Shown: in pieces, positions 23,135-35,400 of the stretch
Numbering within the stretch: position 1 is the stretch's first letter
How the letters are laid out: each line of letters begins with the position of its first letter
DNA from: Benincasa hispida
Lineage: Eukaryota > Streptophyta > Magnoliopsida > Cucurbitales > Cucurbitaceae
Reading direction: 5' to 3'
DNA length: 64,000 nucleotides
NCBI RefSeq assembly: GCF_009727055.1
Contig: NC_052350.1
Location: 41,974,364 to 42,038,363 of the forward strand
The notes under the pieces: model-generated
Seen by the model: only the letters and a program-made list of their open reading frames with translations
What the model was told of the DNA's origin: nothing
Databases searched by the model: none
Translations under genes and position numbers: made by a program

Positions 23135-23320
23135 CACTACAAGAATTCTGAGCTTTAATATCGATTTTAAACTGACATGAAAGTCTTTTAATGTTAGTAT
23201 TAAACCGATATTAAAGTCTAGAATCATTGTCCATTTTTTTCAATTATTGTTTGTTTTTTTTAAATGCCATTGTCTAATCTATTTTTAATGTCGATCAAAA
23301 AGTTAAAAACGACATTATAA
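23135..23320 (+). repeat. CACTA left terminal inverted repeat and subterminal motifs
   Basis: TIR at 23135-23156, then tttaatatcgattttaaac, aatgttagtattaaaccg, aatgtcgatc and aaaacgacatt in alternating orientation. Confidence 0.85.
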
Positions 23321-26300
23321 TAATTTATCCACAAACAAGAATTATTTTTATGTATTAAGATCTCAACAAACACAAAAATTTAAATCTAAGTCTTGCTCAC
23401 AGAGTACGAATAATAGTTAGCTCCTAAAGAGAATAACAAAATTTATACTTATAAAGCAGTAGCTGGCTGCTTACGTATCAAAAAAATCCCAAAATAAAAT
23501 CTTAATTGCTTTTGTACATACAACTTAACTTTCAACAAATACAAAAATTAACTAAAGATTGAGAGAGCTGGTTGTCTACTTTGGAGTGTCATTACTATCC
23601 CAAAAAATTTGCAAAGACATGCTTGCTTAAGTATATAAAATCAAGAATAATTTAAAAATAAATGAATCATACTAAAAGAAATTACATTAAGTATGGAAAC
23701 TATATTTATACAAACTGACCAAAAGGAATGAATGCAAAACTTGCTATTCTTGTAGTGTGGATATTTGATATTTATACAAACTTATCAAAAGGATGAGTTT
23801 GTTATGCCCTCTATCCAGAACCTCCATGTACTCGTGCAAGCGATGTCATATGAGAGTGTATAAACAAACAAATATAAGTTGCGCTAATATAAGCAATTTA
23901 TAGATAACGATAGAAATGAATTCAACCCATAAACAACTACCATAGTTGCACGATAGTCATTGTAGTGATCCCAAATTTCAATGCTAAACTAAAGAACATT
24001 ACCATATTTTAACCTACAACTAACTTTATAACTCTTATGTTCTAGAAAAATTTCGGCAACATGATAGCACTACCACAACAATACAAAAAAAAATTACTTT
24101 AACACCTATTCAAAGAAATGCACTTCCAACAATATTCAAACAACAATTTTCTCAACAGAACAAACAACAAAATTCATAAGACCAACCACACTGCATATGA
24201 TTCACAGCCAAAATGTTGTATATGAATCCAAAAACAAACTTTAGAAACAATCACATTGTATATGAATCCAAAAACAAAACTTGAGAAACAATCACAGTGC
24301 ATATGATTCACCAGCCAAAATGCTGAAAAACATTCAAATTTGGATTTAATGGCTAGGCAGGCAAAGGATATTTAATATGAATAATATCATAAGACCAACA
24401 AGACAATTAAAGATATTTAGAGTTTATAAACATTGGTACAATAAGCAAAGAAACATACCTCAACCCTTTTTCTGTATCGTCGGACAATTTTTCTAGTTTC
24501 GCTTTGTTATCAGTTGTGTTGGATGAGGGAACAGCAGAGCCAAGACATACCACAATCAAAAAGCAAGCAACACTAGGGAAAAGTACCTCAACTTTATTAA
24601 TTTTATCATCAAGAAAGTAGTTCACGGTTGTACCTTATATATAAAAATAGTAGATGAATGAGCAAACTTATTTTTCCATCAGAGGTAATCATTGTAAGAG
24701 ATAAAAGGACAAGAGATATAACTATCTTAGAGAGGGAGCAAAGATCAGAAAGCCAAAAGTGTGCCAAGACTTGATGAACAGAGGGGAAAACTCCCCAAAC
24801 TAGAACAACCTTCCATCTTAAGACTCTTAAGACAACGTTTATCGACAACACATCGACGAAGTTCACCATTGCATATTATAAATAAAAAGAAATGGCCAAA
24901 CATCAGTCATTGGAACACATTTTCTGTTATGAACTTCAGTTGTCAGTATTCTTCTGATCATACCACTTTTACACAGTCAATTATATTCACAAATCAACAA
25001 AAAGAACAAATAAAAATCAATTAGTACAAAACAAGGTAAGACATATGTATACAAAATTACCCTGTGATGCGATTTATTGATGATTAAGATTCAGTGATCT
25101 CCCGAACTTCAAGATTAGATCACAAGAACGCAATGCAAGCCTGATAAATTTAGAGGGAAATTGTTGAACAAGAACAACAAAGATAACTCCATTGTATGAC
25201 AGTGGACAAATTTGATCAGAACTTAAAGTCATCAACTACAAGTGCTACAATAAATGGTTAAACAAGAGATAACAAAAGATTCGATGATGATAATGAAGAA
25301 TTAACCTAACCCACAATGCATGAATAGCCCACAAACTACCATAGTGCAACTGGATTCGTTTAGACAAATAATGCATAAATATAAACTACTAAAGAATGCC
25401 TAAGAAGTTCCACTACCATAAACCACTCAATAGAAGTCATAAACAACTAAGTTATGACTACCATAACTGCAAGATAGTCATAGCATTCCAACATTGAATC
25501 TAATTCAGAACTTTAGAACAAATAGACTTTTAAGCATCTTATAAATATTACCTTGTACTTGTTATTAATATTGTTATGAAGTCATTTTTGTGTTGTGTGC
25601 ACCTTCTTTACTTGTCAACCTTCTTAAAACATGTCCAATGCAATCTTCCTATCTAGCCTGGAAAAACTTCTCAACCTTCTTAATGTTGTTATGAAGTATG
25701 GTGAGTATTGACTCTTTGTTTCTTTGTTTCTTCTCATGATGAGTTGTGAGAATTATGGAACTATTTTTAGTATACTGAAAAAATTAACTCTTTTCACTAA
25801 GAATAGTGCATACTGAGCAAGTCTATCTTGGATGTTACCTAGAAGGCTTGTGAGTTGTCAATTTTATAGTCCAAAAGCATATTCAACTCCATGAACTACA
25901 ATCTACCAAACTCTCTCTCTTTCCTTCAAGTAACTCTTGTAAATTACCTCCAACTATAGTGCATACATTTATTAAGAAGTGAAAGAATGAGATATGCTCC
26001 TCTGTGAATGTCACCTGAAAAATGCAATATAATTGGGTAGTTAAAACACCTTACAAATTCTGCTAGAAGCCACAATACCTATGCCTTGCCAAGTCTTGTA
26101 ATCTCCCTAGCTTTCCTGAACGAGAATTCCCTTTGACATAGTTGCAATCTAAAAGGAGAAGAAAAGAGAAACAAGAAGCAAAAGCCATGATAACACCTAA
26201 GGAGTCTAATTCCATATCGATATAAAAGTAAAAGAGCAAATGAATAAACTAGCAATGGCAATGAAGATTGAAGTGTTTATGTATGAGTCCAATTAAGAGC

Positions 26301-27525
26301 TCGGTCATTATTACATCAATCATATCCCACCCAATAGCCAAAAACATATATTTTTAGAAACGTGAAGCTCCATGGAAGGTTTTATATCCTAAACAACACC
26401 CTACATATTTTACACCTAAATTTCAAACATGTCACTCAAAAATCAAAAGCATGTACCTAAATAGTACCTAAACAATTGGTATATTCTACAGCAAGTAATA
26501 CCCTAAAAGCATGTATGAATAACTTATCAATTCGAGCAACTAAATGTTATCGATATGAAGAAAAAAAAAACTAATTAGAAACATAATAAATTATGCAAAA
26601 GGCATAACCATAAATAACAAAACTTACAAACTTACAAACACAAGAAACTAAACAAATTTATCTCCTCAAACAACAAAATTGCATTTTGGAATAGAAGGGA
26701 AAGCTACTCACCTCGATAAGCAACACTACAATTCTCAATCCAAATTTCATTTCCGCGAACAAGAGTCAAATTTCTTGAAATCTATACAATTGAAACAAAG
26801 TTTAGATATTAGAACTAATATGAGCTCAATAGAAATCGCAAACAACTTTTCAATCCAAGCAAGAAAATGTTATCACAAAGACAATATTAGTTTTAATCAT
26901 TATGAGCTTTGGTAACGTTGTTTTGATTGTATAGATTTCAAGAAAGTTTATTGCATTGAAATCACAAAGACAATCCAAGAAATGTCAAAGTTGAAGACAA
27001 TCCAAGAACAAAACAATATTGTTGAATCATATAATAAAATTGAATCACCAACTCAATTTCTAGAGTTCCTCAATTATCTCTCCCACTTCTGACCAAAGAA
27101 CAAGTCCATTTTGTCAACCAAATATGACCAGTCATCAACTACAAAGACCAAAACATTACAAGTATCTAATCAAAACAACAATCAAAAGAAATTCAAAACC
27201 TTGTTTCCATCAATATAGCAATATAAAAAGAAATTCAAAACTATGTTTCCATCAATCTAAACAACAACAATATTTTTCTAATAGATATAGAGATAGAAAT
27301 CATAAAGTAGATAGATATGCGAAGATATGTGACAGATAGATAGATAGATACGAGGTTAAGTCTCAATGGAGCAATAACAAGATCTAAACATCTAACAATA
27401 AATACAAAGTGTCCACTATAGTATTTGGAAAAAGAGATTTTCTCTGATACAAAGTGTCCACATAGAAACATACCCATTTTGCCTCTTTCTTGATGTCTTT
27501 TCTCTACAATCAAACAATATAAAAA

Positions 27526-27559
<34 letters not shown>

Positions 27560-28625
27560 ATAGGCAAGTTTTAGGGATAGAAAACAAGAACAAAAAACAT
27601 TCAAGCAGAAAAGCACCTTTGAATTGTTCTCTAGCCAACTATGCTAGTCCAACGCCATTGATGTTGTGTTAAAAAACGACATTGATTCAATCCTAAGGTA
27701 AAACTCAACAACATTCAAACAAATACTAAGATAAAACCCCATTTTCATGGTCAAGCCATTGAATAGCACTTTTCATGCTAAAATAAATAAAGTAAAAAGT
27801 TAAAAAATGAGCACAAACACTACTTTTCTAATCTAGTTTCAGACTTCTACATTACAGCAAACAGTAATGCTAACAAGATTGACAATCCCTACTGTTCTGT
27901 CCCCATTGCAACATTAGTATGAACTTACAGAACTTAGAAGCAAAATAAGACATAGCTATAAAACAAAGAGAACACTATTCTCGACATGTTTATTGTAGAG
28001 AATTTGCGTTCAAGACAAAAAAGAACAAAATAATTATAGCCACTATAATAATAATAACAACAACAATAATTATTATAGTAATAATGATAATGATGATAAT
28101 ATTCACAATACACCAAAATTTCTAAAGATTATTGAATAGAAATGTGTAGATTTTCACCTGAAACTCCACCTACCTTTTTGCAATCTCCTTCCCCTCTAAC
28201 AAAATAAAAAAAATAAAAAAAAATCTTTGAATGAACCAAATGTTCTTCTTTTTCCCATTCATACTTATTTCCATCACACAAACCAAAAGTTGCTCAACAA
28301 ATTCCCAGACTCTTACTCTCTCTGCTCTCAATGATGATGATGAGATAGTTCACGCACACACTGTGTAAGGAACCATATAGCAGATGCATGCTAATAATAT
28401 ATGCTTTGATGACATATACAATGAATATTCATTACCACCCAATAGAGATTCCTCCTTTGAGCCTTTTCTCTTTCCCCCCATTGTTTCAATGGCTATTTCA
28501 AGCCATTTTCACTGAATCTAACTCAACAAATTGATTCCCATTCCCAATCCTCCTATGTTGACTCTACATGTAGAAAACAAAAACAATCAAATATTTTTAT
28601 TCAGACATTTCTCCCAATCAAATTG

Positions 28626-28656
<31 letters not shown>

Positions 28657-28860
28657 ACCCAAAAATTAGATCAAGACCTTGGAATTAGGGACACAAACGA
28701 GTGGGGTTTCGAAGAGGGATTGAAAGAATTACTTGTAAACAGCACAAACATCGAAATAAATAACGTCAAAGCTAGGAACATCAACGCGAATTCCCTTAAC
28801 AGGACACCATAAGAGAAACAAAATACCGACATCAAAATAAAAGTTTTCAATAGGCAATGG
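23321..28860. other. AT-rich non-coding interior of the CACTA element
   Basis: No gene-like frame found on either strand. Visible structure: an imperfect direct repeat around gcatatgattcacagccaaaatg (24187-24325, about three partial copies), the tetranucleotide run gata (27334-27350), A-runs at 27528-27556 and 28626-28655, and an ata/aac-rich microsatellite at 28045-28105. The repeated pattern of catagtcat and ccataaactactaccat phrases (23930 and 25320-25480) hints at an internal duplication. Cargo from a host gene could be present but I cannot identify it. Confidence 0.5.
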
Positions 28861-29300
28861 TGTGGTGGTAGTGTTCAAGCATCACTGCCATCATCACCAC
28901 CACGAGCGACGACGCGAAAGGAGAAAGGGAAAATGTCCCAGAAGTTTACCTGTAAGGTGGTCAGTGGAACTGAAAAAGGGAAAATGTTCGACGGAGAAGT
29001 GGATTTGGTCGGCGAGCGATGACATGGAGGTCGAATCGACGACGAACGAAGGCTGAAACCACATCATACCTGCATGATCGACGACAAACAGAGGCAGATC
29101 GACGAATAGAGGCCAAATCTGCACGACGAACAAACCTGCACGGCGAACGAACCTGTACCCACAATCCACGGACTACGACAGACTCTTCACCCACGATCAA
29201 CGGACGAATGGCAAGGTTTTGGAAGAGAGAAGTGAGAAAGAAGAGGGTCTGAATCTGAGCCCACCTCCATAGCAAGGTTTGAAGGTTCAAGAACACGATT
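28861..29300. other. CpG-rich block near the right end of the CACTA element
   Basis: In contrast to its surroundings this block is rich in cgacg and gcgacg, with an irregular direct repeat around gacgaacgaa and gcacgacgaacaaacctgcac. Several overlapping frames on both strands (up to 111 codons on the minus strand at 28961-29296) are arginine-rich and share no recognisable domain. It may be a regulatory or 5' region of the ancestral element. I do not call a gene. Confidence 0.4.
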
Positions 29301-29514
29301 AGCTTTCAGACTCGTAGTCATCTTCAACCTTGGCTTCTCTCCAAAATTTTCCACTAAGAAGCTTTGTATTCGTAAGCTATAAGCCTGCATTCGTGGGTTT
29401 CATGTGGGTTGTGGGTGAGTGAAAATGTGAGAATGAAAGGAAAAAGAAAATAAGGGGACAGTGAAGTGGGAAATTTGGGGGAAAAATAGAAAGTTAGAGG
29501 ATAAATTAAGTGGA

Positions 29515-29672
29515 TCTTTAATGTCGGTTTAAAATTGATATTAAAAGTACACCTACAATGTTGGTTTAAAACCGACATTAAAGATCCACTTTTTTAAAAA
29601 AAAACAAAACCGACATTATACATCTGAATTCACTTTTTCCAGCCAACATTAAAGCCTAAAATTCTTGTAGTG
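29515..29672 (-). repeat. CACTA right terminal inverted repeat and subterminal motifs
   Basis: Contains aatgtcggtttaaaattga, aatgttggtttaaaaccgac and aaaaccgacattatac, then the TIR ending ..attcttgtagtg at 29672. Confidence 0.85.
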
Positions 29673-30143
29673 TATCTAGGTCATCGCTTTGAAATAGTCA
29701 GTCTTAAACAGTAAACAACATTATAAAGTAAGAGTGACTTAATTCTTGGTCTGATCTTATGCAAACTCATTGCATAAGATGCCCCCACTCCTCATGTCAA
29801 TACATGATCGAATCATAATCACTTTATTTGTAGCACTTACAACAAATTGTAACAACTACAGAGTGGGTCGGATCCGATAATGTTACCAGAATAAGGTATC
29901 CAACCTTATTCGTATACTATAAACCATTTTGGCTATCTACTAAACTTGCTCCACTCTTATGTCTCCACATAAAGTTCATGTATTCATATAATAGCCATGG
30001 ATCTTTAGTTTATTGAATTTAGACTTTACATGTGCAATTCACATATTCAATAACAGTTTTTTTGAATAAACATCAATAACATCTTTATTGATAATAGGAT
30101 ATGTTTAACATTACAAACTGCGAGTTTTAGGACATACAACTCA
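29673..30143 (-). repeat. LTR of family A, minus strand, second (5') part
   Basis: Continues the A LTR after the CACTA element. Landmarks in reverse: the gactta..gatcttatgcaaactcattgc segment, cccccactcctcatgtc, and the end aactgcgagttttaggacat, complementary to the ATGTCCTAAAACTCG start of family A. No clear target duplication is visible around 21544/30143. Confidence 0.75.
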
Positions 30144-30955
30144 ATACCGAATAGGGTCACCAACCCAACCCAACCCAACCCTTAAATTTTGGTTTGGGTC
30201 GGTTATTGGGTTGAAGATAAACAATGAATGATAGCGATTGGAGTTGACGAAGATGAACTGGAGCTGATGAAAATGAAAGACAACATATTGAAGCCTATAA
30301 CAATGTATCAGGGAAAACATTAATAATATTAGAAAGTAAAAAAAAAAAAATTACAGTAAACACTAGTAAGGACATGTGGTAAAAAAATAATGGAGGAAGA
30401 GGGAAAGGATTTACCAATTGCATTTAGGAAGCAGAACCAAACAACTTCTATGAATAAATATAAAATAAACCCAAACAAGCCGAACAACAGGGGATATAAC
30501 CAACCATTACCAATCAAGGTAATGTGAGATGAAGCATAAATTTGGAGTCCCAAATAAAATCAAGTTAGGGTTTCAGGAAACCAACCCCAAAGCTAATGAT
30601 GGAAGAGAAATAAAGAAGATGAAATCCCCCAGAAGATGAAAATCGCGAGATCAAAATCCTTTGAGAAACCCTACGAGAGAGAAAAATGAAAGAAAGAGAT
30701 GAAGTGGAATCGAGATAAATGAAAGAGATGAAGTGGAGAGGTAAAGTCGTAATGGGTAGGCTTAAAATCGCTGAGATAGTGGGGGAGGAATCACAAGTGG
30801 CAGAAAAAGAAAGAAACCCTAAAAGTTAATATNNNNNNNNNNNNNNNACATTCATAATTCAGCTTGGGTTGGGTTAATCCAAATTTTAAAAAATAACCCT
30901 TATAGTTTTGGTTGGGTAGTTCGGGTTTTTCAGGTTGTCAGGTCATTTGAACAGT
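30144..30955. mobile_element. GGGTTGGG-rich hAT-like element, right part
   Basis: Starts with repeated accaacccaaccc and ends with ggttgggtagttcgggtttttc and catttgaacagtcctat. On the minus strand that end reads as a TAGGACTGTTCAAAT-type terminus of the sort seen on small plant hAT-like elements. The interior is AT-rich, with agagatgaagtgga repeated at 30690 and 30725. No transposase is visible. Superfamily assignment is inferred from terminus style only. Confidence 0.45.
30833..30847. other. Assembly gap (15 N)
   Basis: Fifteen undetermined bases interrupt the hAT-like element. The true length of missing sequence is unknown. Confidence 1.
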
Positions 30956-30959
30956 CCTA

Positions 30960-31215
30960 TAAAAAAGAAGGTGCACCTTATTGGTATAAGAATGATGGAT
31001 CCATAGATTTTGTTATCGATGAACTTTATATAATTTAGTAAAAATAAATATAATGGGTGGGGCTTGAACCTAGGTTGAAGAAGTCTAAAAGACAAATTTA
31101 CCACTTGGATAACTAATGATTTTGATACTATTTGAAATTTTTAATATATATATTATATAAAGAGCATAAAGTTGAGGGGGGCTCGAGCCCCTCTCCTCCC
31201 GGGTCCATACTAAAT
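30960..31215 (-). mobile_element. Small element with tRNA-like promoter boxes (SINE- or MITE-like)
   Basis: On the minus strand it begins CTAGGGACAGATTTAGTATG, passes a GC-rich palindrome around GGGGCTCGAGCCCC, then TTAGTTATCCAAGTGG and about 35 bases later GGTTCAAGCCC. The last two resemble a Pol III A box and B box (GGTTCRANNCC). A T-rich tail follows on that strand. Plant SINEs carry such boxes near their 5' end, but the AGGGACAGATTTAG start is more typical of small DNA elements. The class is undecided. Confidence 0.4.
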
Positions 31216-32856
31216 CTGTCCCTAGATATAGGTAGTAACTTTCAATTCTTTTAAGTCTTTCTTAATCATACTTTTACATCCTCGAGATCCCTCTTTCAGA
31301 TGTGATCTCGGTTCATTCATGTCCCCCTCCTAAACTCGAATCATTACAACAATTGTCATTATTTCTTATTCTTGTTCTCCTTGTGATGCTCTTCTTCTTT
31401 TATGCCTTCTGCACGGATTTGCTTAATTCATGTTATTCGTTCTCTATCTTCTCTTTTTAGCCACCTCTCGTCCCCACCTAATTCTACTGAATACAACAAA
31501 CCTTAATCATGGAAGGATTAGGTCATACAAAGAAAGAAAAACCAAAGAACAACAAAAGAACCATAAACCTTTCAGTACACAAACTACTTGACTCCTCGAA
31601 AACTGTTCCGATTTGGTGAACGGGAAAGTTTTCAAGGCTTTTTGTTGACCAAATGACATTTATATTCACAATCTAACACTTCTACTAACAAATAGTATCA
31701 GTGGTAAGACCAAGTTGAACACAAATAGCCTTTGAGTTTCTTCAACAAAATGTTTATGGCCCGAGGTAACCAAAGGCGGGGAGGGTTGAGATTGATTTGT
31801 TTGATTGCAATAAAGTAAAGAGAGAATATATTTGAATGATTAAACTATCTAGCCTAGGCTTTCGAGTTATTCCCCAATTCACAACTTGATCAGAGATCCA
31901 TCAAATTATTTCTAAATTATCTAGCTTAGCCAATGTACCTAAAAGAGCTAAGTGATGGTCCAATTTATCAAATTAGTCAATTTAATTAGATGAAAAATAT
32001 CTTAATTAAATTAAACTAACTGCATTAAGAATTGGGATTATGTAAATTCTTAATTTTCAAGTGCCTAATTAAGCATTCAACTTGATTCTTCCTAAATTGT
32101 TAGAGCAATGTTTTTCATCATAGACAACGAATCACAAGTCTAACTAACCTTTTTCTACCTTGGATCAAATTACAATTATATGTCATGTATTATAATTGAA
32201 TGCCTAGCCAATGATCATATGACCTCAAACAGAAATACTACCATAAACATTCAAGGACAGTAGAAAAATCCAAAGATAACAATATGTATAATTATAGTTA
32301 AACGATCTAAATCTCACAAGTTTACAATGTTGGGGAAAATTACTCTACACCTAAGCTAGAATAATATATCTTGGCCCATAATCGACATGTCGATCAAGGA
32401 GGTAGAGTTTGAATATATTCAAAAATCAAAAGCGAGAAGAAAATAGAGAGGAAAACTTCAAAAATTGATTGAATCGAATCTCCCTAAACCTTAGGCAGCT
32501 AAAAGTGTATTTACAAAAATCTTGCCAGCGTTTCGACACTAGGGTGCAACGTCGCTAGGGTGTAGCATCACGACGCAGACAGGAAAAACACGCCTATCAT
32601 CTTTGTAATGTCGTGAAGGTTTCATTTTTCCTCAAAACTATGCTATTTGTCTCTTTGCGTCGAGCATGGCGCCAGCAAGCGTTGTGACACCATGCTATCA
32701 AGGTTAATTCTTCAACTTTAGCACTCTCTTTCCCGTTTGATGCATTTAAGCTCCATTTTGGTCGTTTTAGCTCTATTTTGATTCTAAGGATCGACTCAAC
32801 CTCTTAGGTGCTCGAAACCTATAAAATCATGATATAAACACATAAAATCTAGGAAC
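31216..32856. other. Unclassified TE-derived sequence
   Basis: No gene. It has the base composition and phrasing of LTR or leader sequence of a decayed retrotransposon, probably minus strand. Recurring phrases are ctagcctaggctttcgagtt, aattatctagcttagcc and caagtctaactaac. A GC-rich block with cagcgtttcgacac, gcaacgtcgct and catcacgacgc lies at 32523-32700. The B LTR is inserted at its right edge (32857). Confidence 0.35.
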
Positions 32857-33893
32857 TGTTGGGGTTGATGCCCTAAATATCACGACCTTGTAGTTTGTAA
32901 TTATATTTATATAAACAATTTATCTATTTAATAAAATAAGAGGTATTTTATACGACATTTAGTTGCATTAACCTAAAACCACTAAACTAAGATTTAAGGT
33001 TATCAGTTGTAACTAAAACATATATGTGGGGACATATAAGTGACTCATGTTTAAGTGATAACCTAAACAGTTTGTAGTAGATTGATAAGGCTGGGTACTT
33101 TATCCTGGTGATACTACGAATACGACCCACTTTGTAGTTGTTACAATTGTTTTAAAGTGATACAAGTGATCTGATCCTAAGCATTCATGTGGAGACATAT
33201 GAGTGAGAGTATTCTATACAAAGAGTTTGTAAAAGACCAGACCACGAAATGAATAGTCTTCCTATATATCACCGTTGCTAGAAGAGACTTACATTTCACC
33301 AAGATGACCATAGATGACTTGACCTGAATCCTGAGTGAGTTGTGAACTCCTACCTATGAAGGTAGTCCTTTTATTTGCATGAGTGAAAGTGGCCAATTTT
33401 TCCAATTCAATATGCCTTTCATTTTGGAGATTTGTCTGATTAGGGAGCTGGGAACGTAGGTACACAAGAAGGAATTCGCTCATTCTTTAGTGTTATGGTA
33501 AGTAGAGAAATTACTTCCTTAAAGGCCAATTGCAAGGCTTGAATAATGTGGCACTACACCTTCTTCTGGGCCTGAAAGGGGTTCGATTATAGTTGGACTA
33601 CAACCTATTGTTCATTAGAGGGATCAGTGGTACTTAAGAAGTTAGATCAACTACAGGGATAAAACGGTAATTTTGGCCTAACTATACTTACGAGTAATTG
33701 GTGAAGGGTCAATGCACTATTGATTGGTCATATCCAATGGACACAGAAATATATTTATAGTGCGAAAAGTGCAGCGGTCAATCTTTAGTGTAATGACCGA
33801 CAGTTAATGGAAGTTGATTAATTTAATTAAAGAGTTTAATTAATTAATTAAGTACCATTAAAGTTTCAATCTATAGGTCCATAAGGTCTCTCG
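32857..33893 (+). repeat. 5' LTR of a copia-like element (family B), first part
   Basis: Begins TGTTGGGGTTGATGCCC and is parallel to family C through the gatcctaagcattcatgtgg and gaccagaccacg segments. It stops at tctcg, where the gypsy element is inserted, and resumes at 46561 (ttaactcaataagaattag). A frame on the minus strand (33289-33483) is not a gene. Confidence 0.85.
33889..33893. repeat. Target-site duplication of the gypsy insertion, left (tctcg)
   Basis: Partner cctcg at 46556-46560; one transition. Joining the two flanks restores a continuous B LTR. Confidence 0.75.
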
Positions 33894-34450
33894 GCAACAT
33901 CCCAAATTTTTATATAATTTAAATTGGATGATTTTGTAATATTTGAGAATTATTTTGGATTGTTGAAGGTTGAATTGGTTTATTGTGAAGTGTTAATTCA
34001 ATTTTAATATTTGCAAAGAAGAATTTTGGGAACTAAAATTGAATTTAAGGAGAATTTGAGATTTATTTTGAATTTTAATTTAATTTAGAAAATTGAATTA
34101 AAATTGATTGTTTATAATTTGTAGAAGATAATTAATTTAAATCAATTTTATAGGATAATTGATTTAAGTTTATTTCACAAAAGGATTTGGGAGTTTCTTT
34201 TAAAAAGAATTGGAATTTGAAATTTTGAGTATTTTTTATTTTAAACTTTTTAAGAGATTTTTTTAGTTTGTTTTATGGTTTTAAGGGTGCCCTGTTCAAT
34301 GGATTTCACTTATTTGGTTTTAACAAAGATAGTTATTTTATGCTAATTATTTGGTTGTATTTAAATCATGAAAAGATGTCAATTTGAATTGCATGCATGC
34401 ATGTCTATAGTAACAGTCTAGTTTAAGTCCTAGAGAGTCGGGATATTACA
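33894..34450 (+). repeat. Gypsy 5' LTR
   Basis: Runs from gcaacatcccaaattttt to ..agtcgggatattaca. The first base is not the expected T, so the exact start may be damaged. Its end (gcatgcatgtctatagtaac, then a gtcgggatattaca tail) recurs at 46493-46555. Confidence 0.75.
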
Positions 34451-34451
34451 A

Positions 34452-34466
34452 TTGGTATTAGAGCCC
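34452..34466 (+). other. Gypsy primer-binding site
   Basis: TTGGTATTAGAGCCC right after the LTR end resembles TTGGTATCAGAGCCC, complementary to initiator tRNA-Met. Confidence 0.75.
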
Positions 34467-34469
34467 ATG

Positions 34470-35400
34470 TTTATGTGTGTTTGTTCTTCTTTATGAAGTT
34501 GGAATATGTTGTGGGGGTGGGTAGAGTTCGATTATAATCGTTTTGGAGTTGAATTTGTAGGTTTTCGTGTGTTTTTTGTTTTTATGTTTATGAGCATCGG
34601 GAATGTCGTGGGGGTTGGTAGAGTTTGATTATACTCGTTTTGCTCGTTTTGTCGTTAAATTTTGGAGTTTTTTGTGTATTTATAAATGTTTATGAAGTTC
34701 GAATGTATTGTAGGAGATGGGTCGAGTTTGGTTTAGATTGTTTTATGGAGAAAGTTTGAGTTTTATGTGTGTTCGTTCTTGTTTATGATGTTTTTGTGTG
34801 TTTATGAATGTTTATGAAGTTCGAATGTGTTGTGGAGGGTGAGTCAATTTTGGTTTGTTTTGGGGGAGAAATATTGAGTTTATGTGTGTTCGTTCTTCTT
34901 TATGAAGTTTGAATATGGGTAGTGGGTAGAGTTTGATTATACTCATTTTGCTCATTTTATTGTTGAACTTGGAGTTTTTGTGTGTTTATGAATGTTTATG
35001 AAGTTCAAATGTGTTGTGAGGGGTGGGTCGAGTTTGGTTTAGATTATTTTAAGGAGAAAATTTAAGTTTTATGTGTGTTCATTCTTGTTTATGAAGTTTG
35101 AATATGTTATGGGGGTGGGTAGAGTTCGATTATACTCGTTTTGCTCGTTTTGTCGTTAAACTTAGAGTTTTTGTGTGTTTATGAATGTTTATGAAGTTCG
35201 AATGTGTTGTGGGGGTGGGTTGAGTTTGGTTTAGATTGTTTTGGAGAGAAAGTTTGAGTTTTATGTTCTTGTTTATGAGTTTGGTTTAGATTGTTTATTT
35301 ATGAAGTTTTGTTGGACGATTATGACATTTGTGAATGTTTTTGTTTATGAAGTTTGAACATGTTGTGGATGTTTAAAGATTATGACATTTGAATGTTTTT
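34470..35400. repeat. Degenerate ~190-bp tandem repeat in the gypsy leader
   Basis: The phrase tgtttatgaagttcraatgt occurs at 34687, 34809, 34993 and 35186. The last two steps are 184 and 193 bp, and the first is shortened to 122 by a deletion. Each unit contains two related half-units, one with gtgggtcgagtttggtttag and one with gtgggtagagttcgattata. A partial further unit precedes at 34480. It is G/T-rich on this strand and has no coding potential. Confidence 0.85.

Larger units (their letters stand above)
23135..29672. mobile_element. Non-autonomous CACTA (En/Spm-type) DNA transposon
   Basis: The left end CACTACAAGAATTCTGAGCT and the right end, whose complement begins CACTACAAGAATTTTAGGCT, form terminal inverted repeats with three mismatches in 22. 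Subterminal palindromic motifs (variants of aatgtcggttttaaaccgacatt) cluster inside both ends at 23155-23320 and 29515-29640, as CACTA transposase-binding regions do. The interior of 6.5 kb has no transposase-like frame; the longest frame is about 110 codons in CpG-rich sequence. The expected 3-bp target duplication is not clear (tga left, tat right). It sits inside the A LTR, whose two halves join in register when it is removed. Confidence 0.88.

Noticed and set aside
24407..25024. Short frames of 72-87 codons on both strands
   Set aside because: AT-rich CACTA interior, no homology recognised, no consistent frame.
27416..28116. Low-complexity frames rich in Phe or Tyr
   Set aside because: Translations of poly-T and ata/ttg microsatellites.
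28961..29296. Arginine-rich minus-strand frame of 111 codons in the CACTA element
   Set aside because: Overlaps other open frames on both strands in a CpG-rich repetitive block; no recognisable domain, so not called a gene.
30833..30847. Possible hidden feature at the N run
   Set aside because: Only an assembly gap; nothing can be inferred about its content.
31151..31215. GC-rich palindrome ggggctcgagcccc as a transcription terminator
   Set aside because: Plant nuclear genes do not use such hairpins for termination; it fits the end of a small transposable element.
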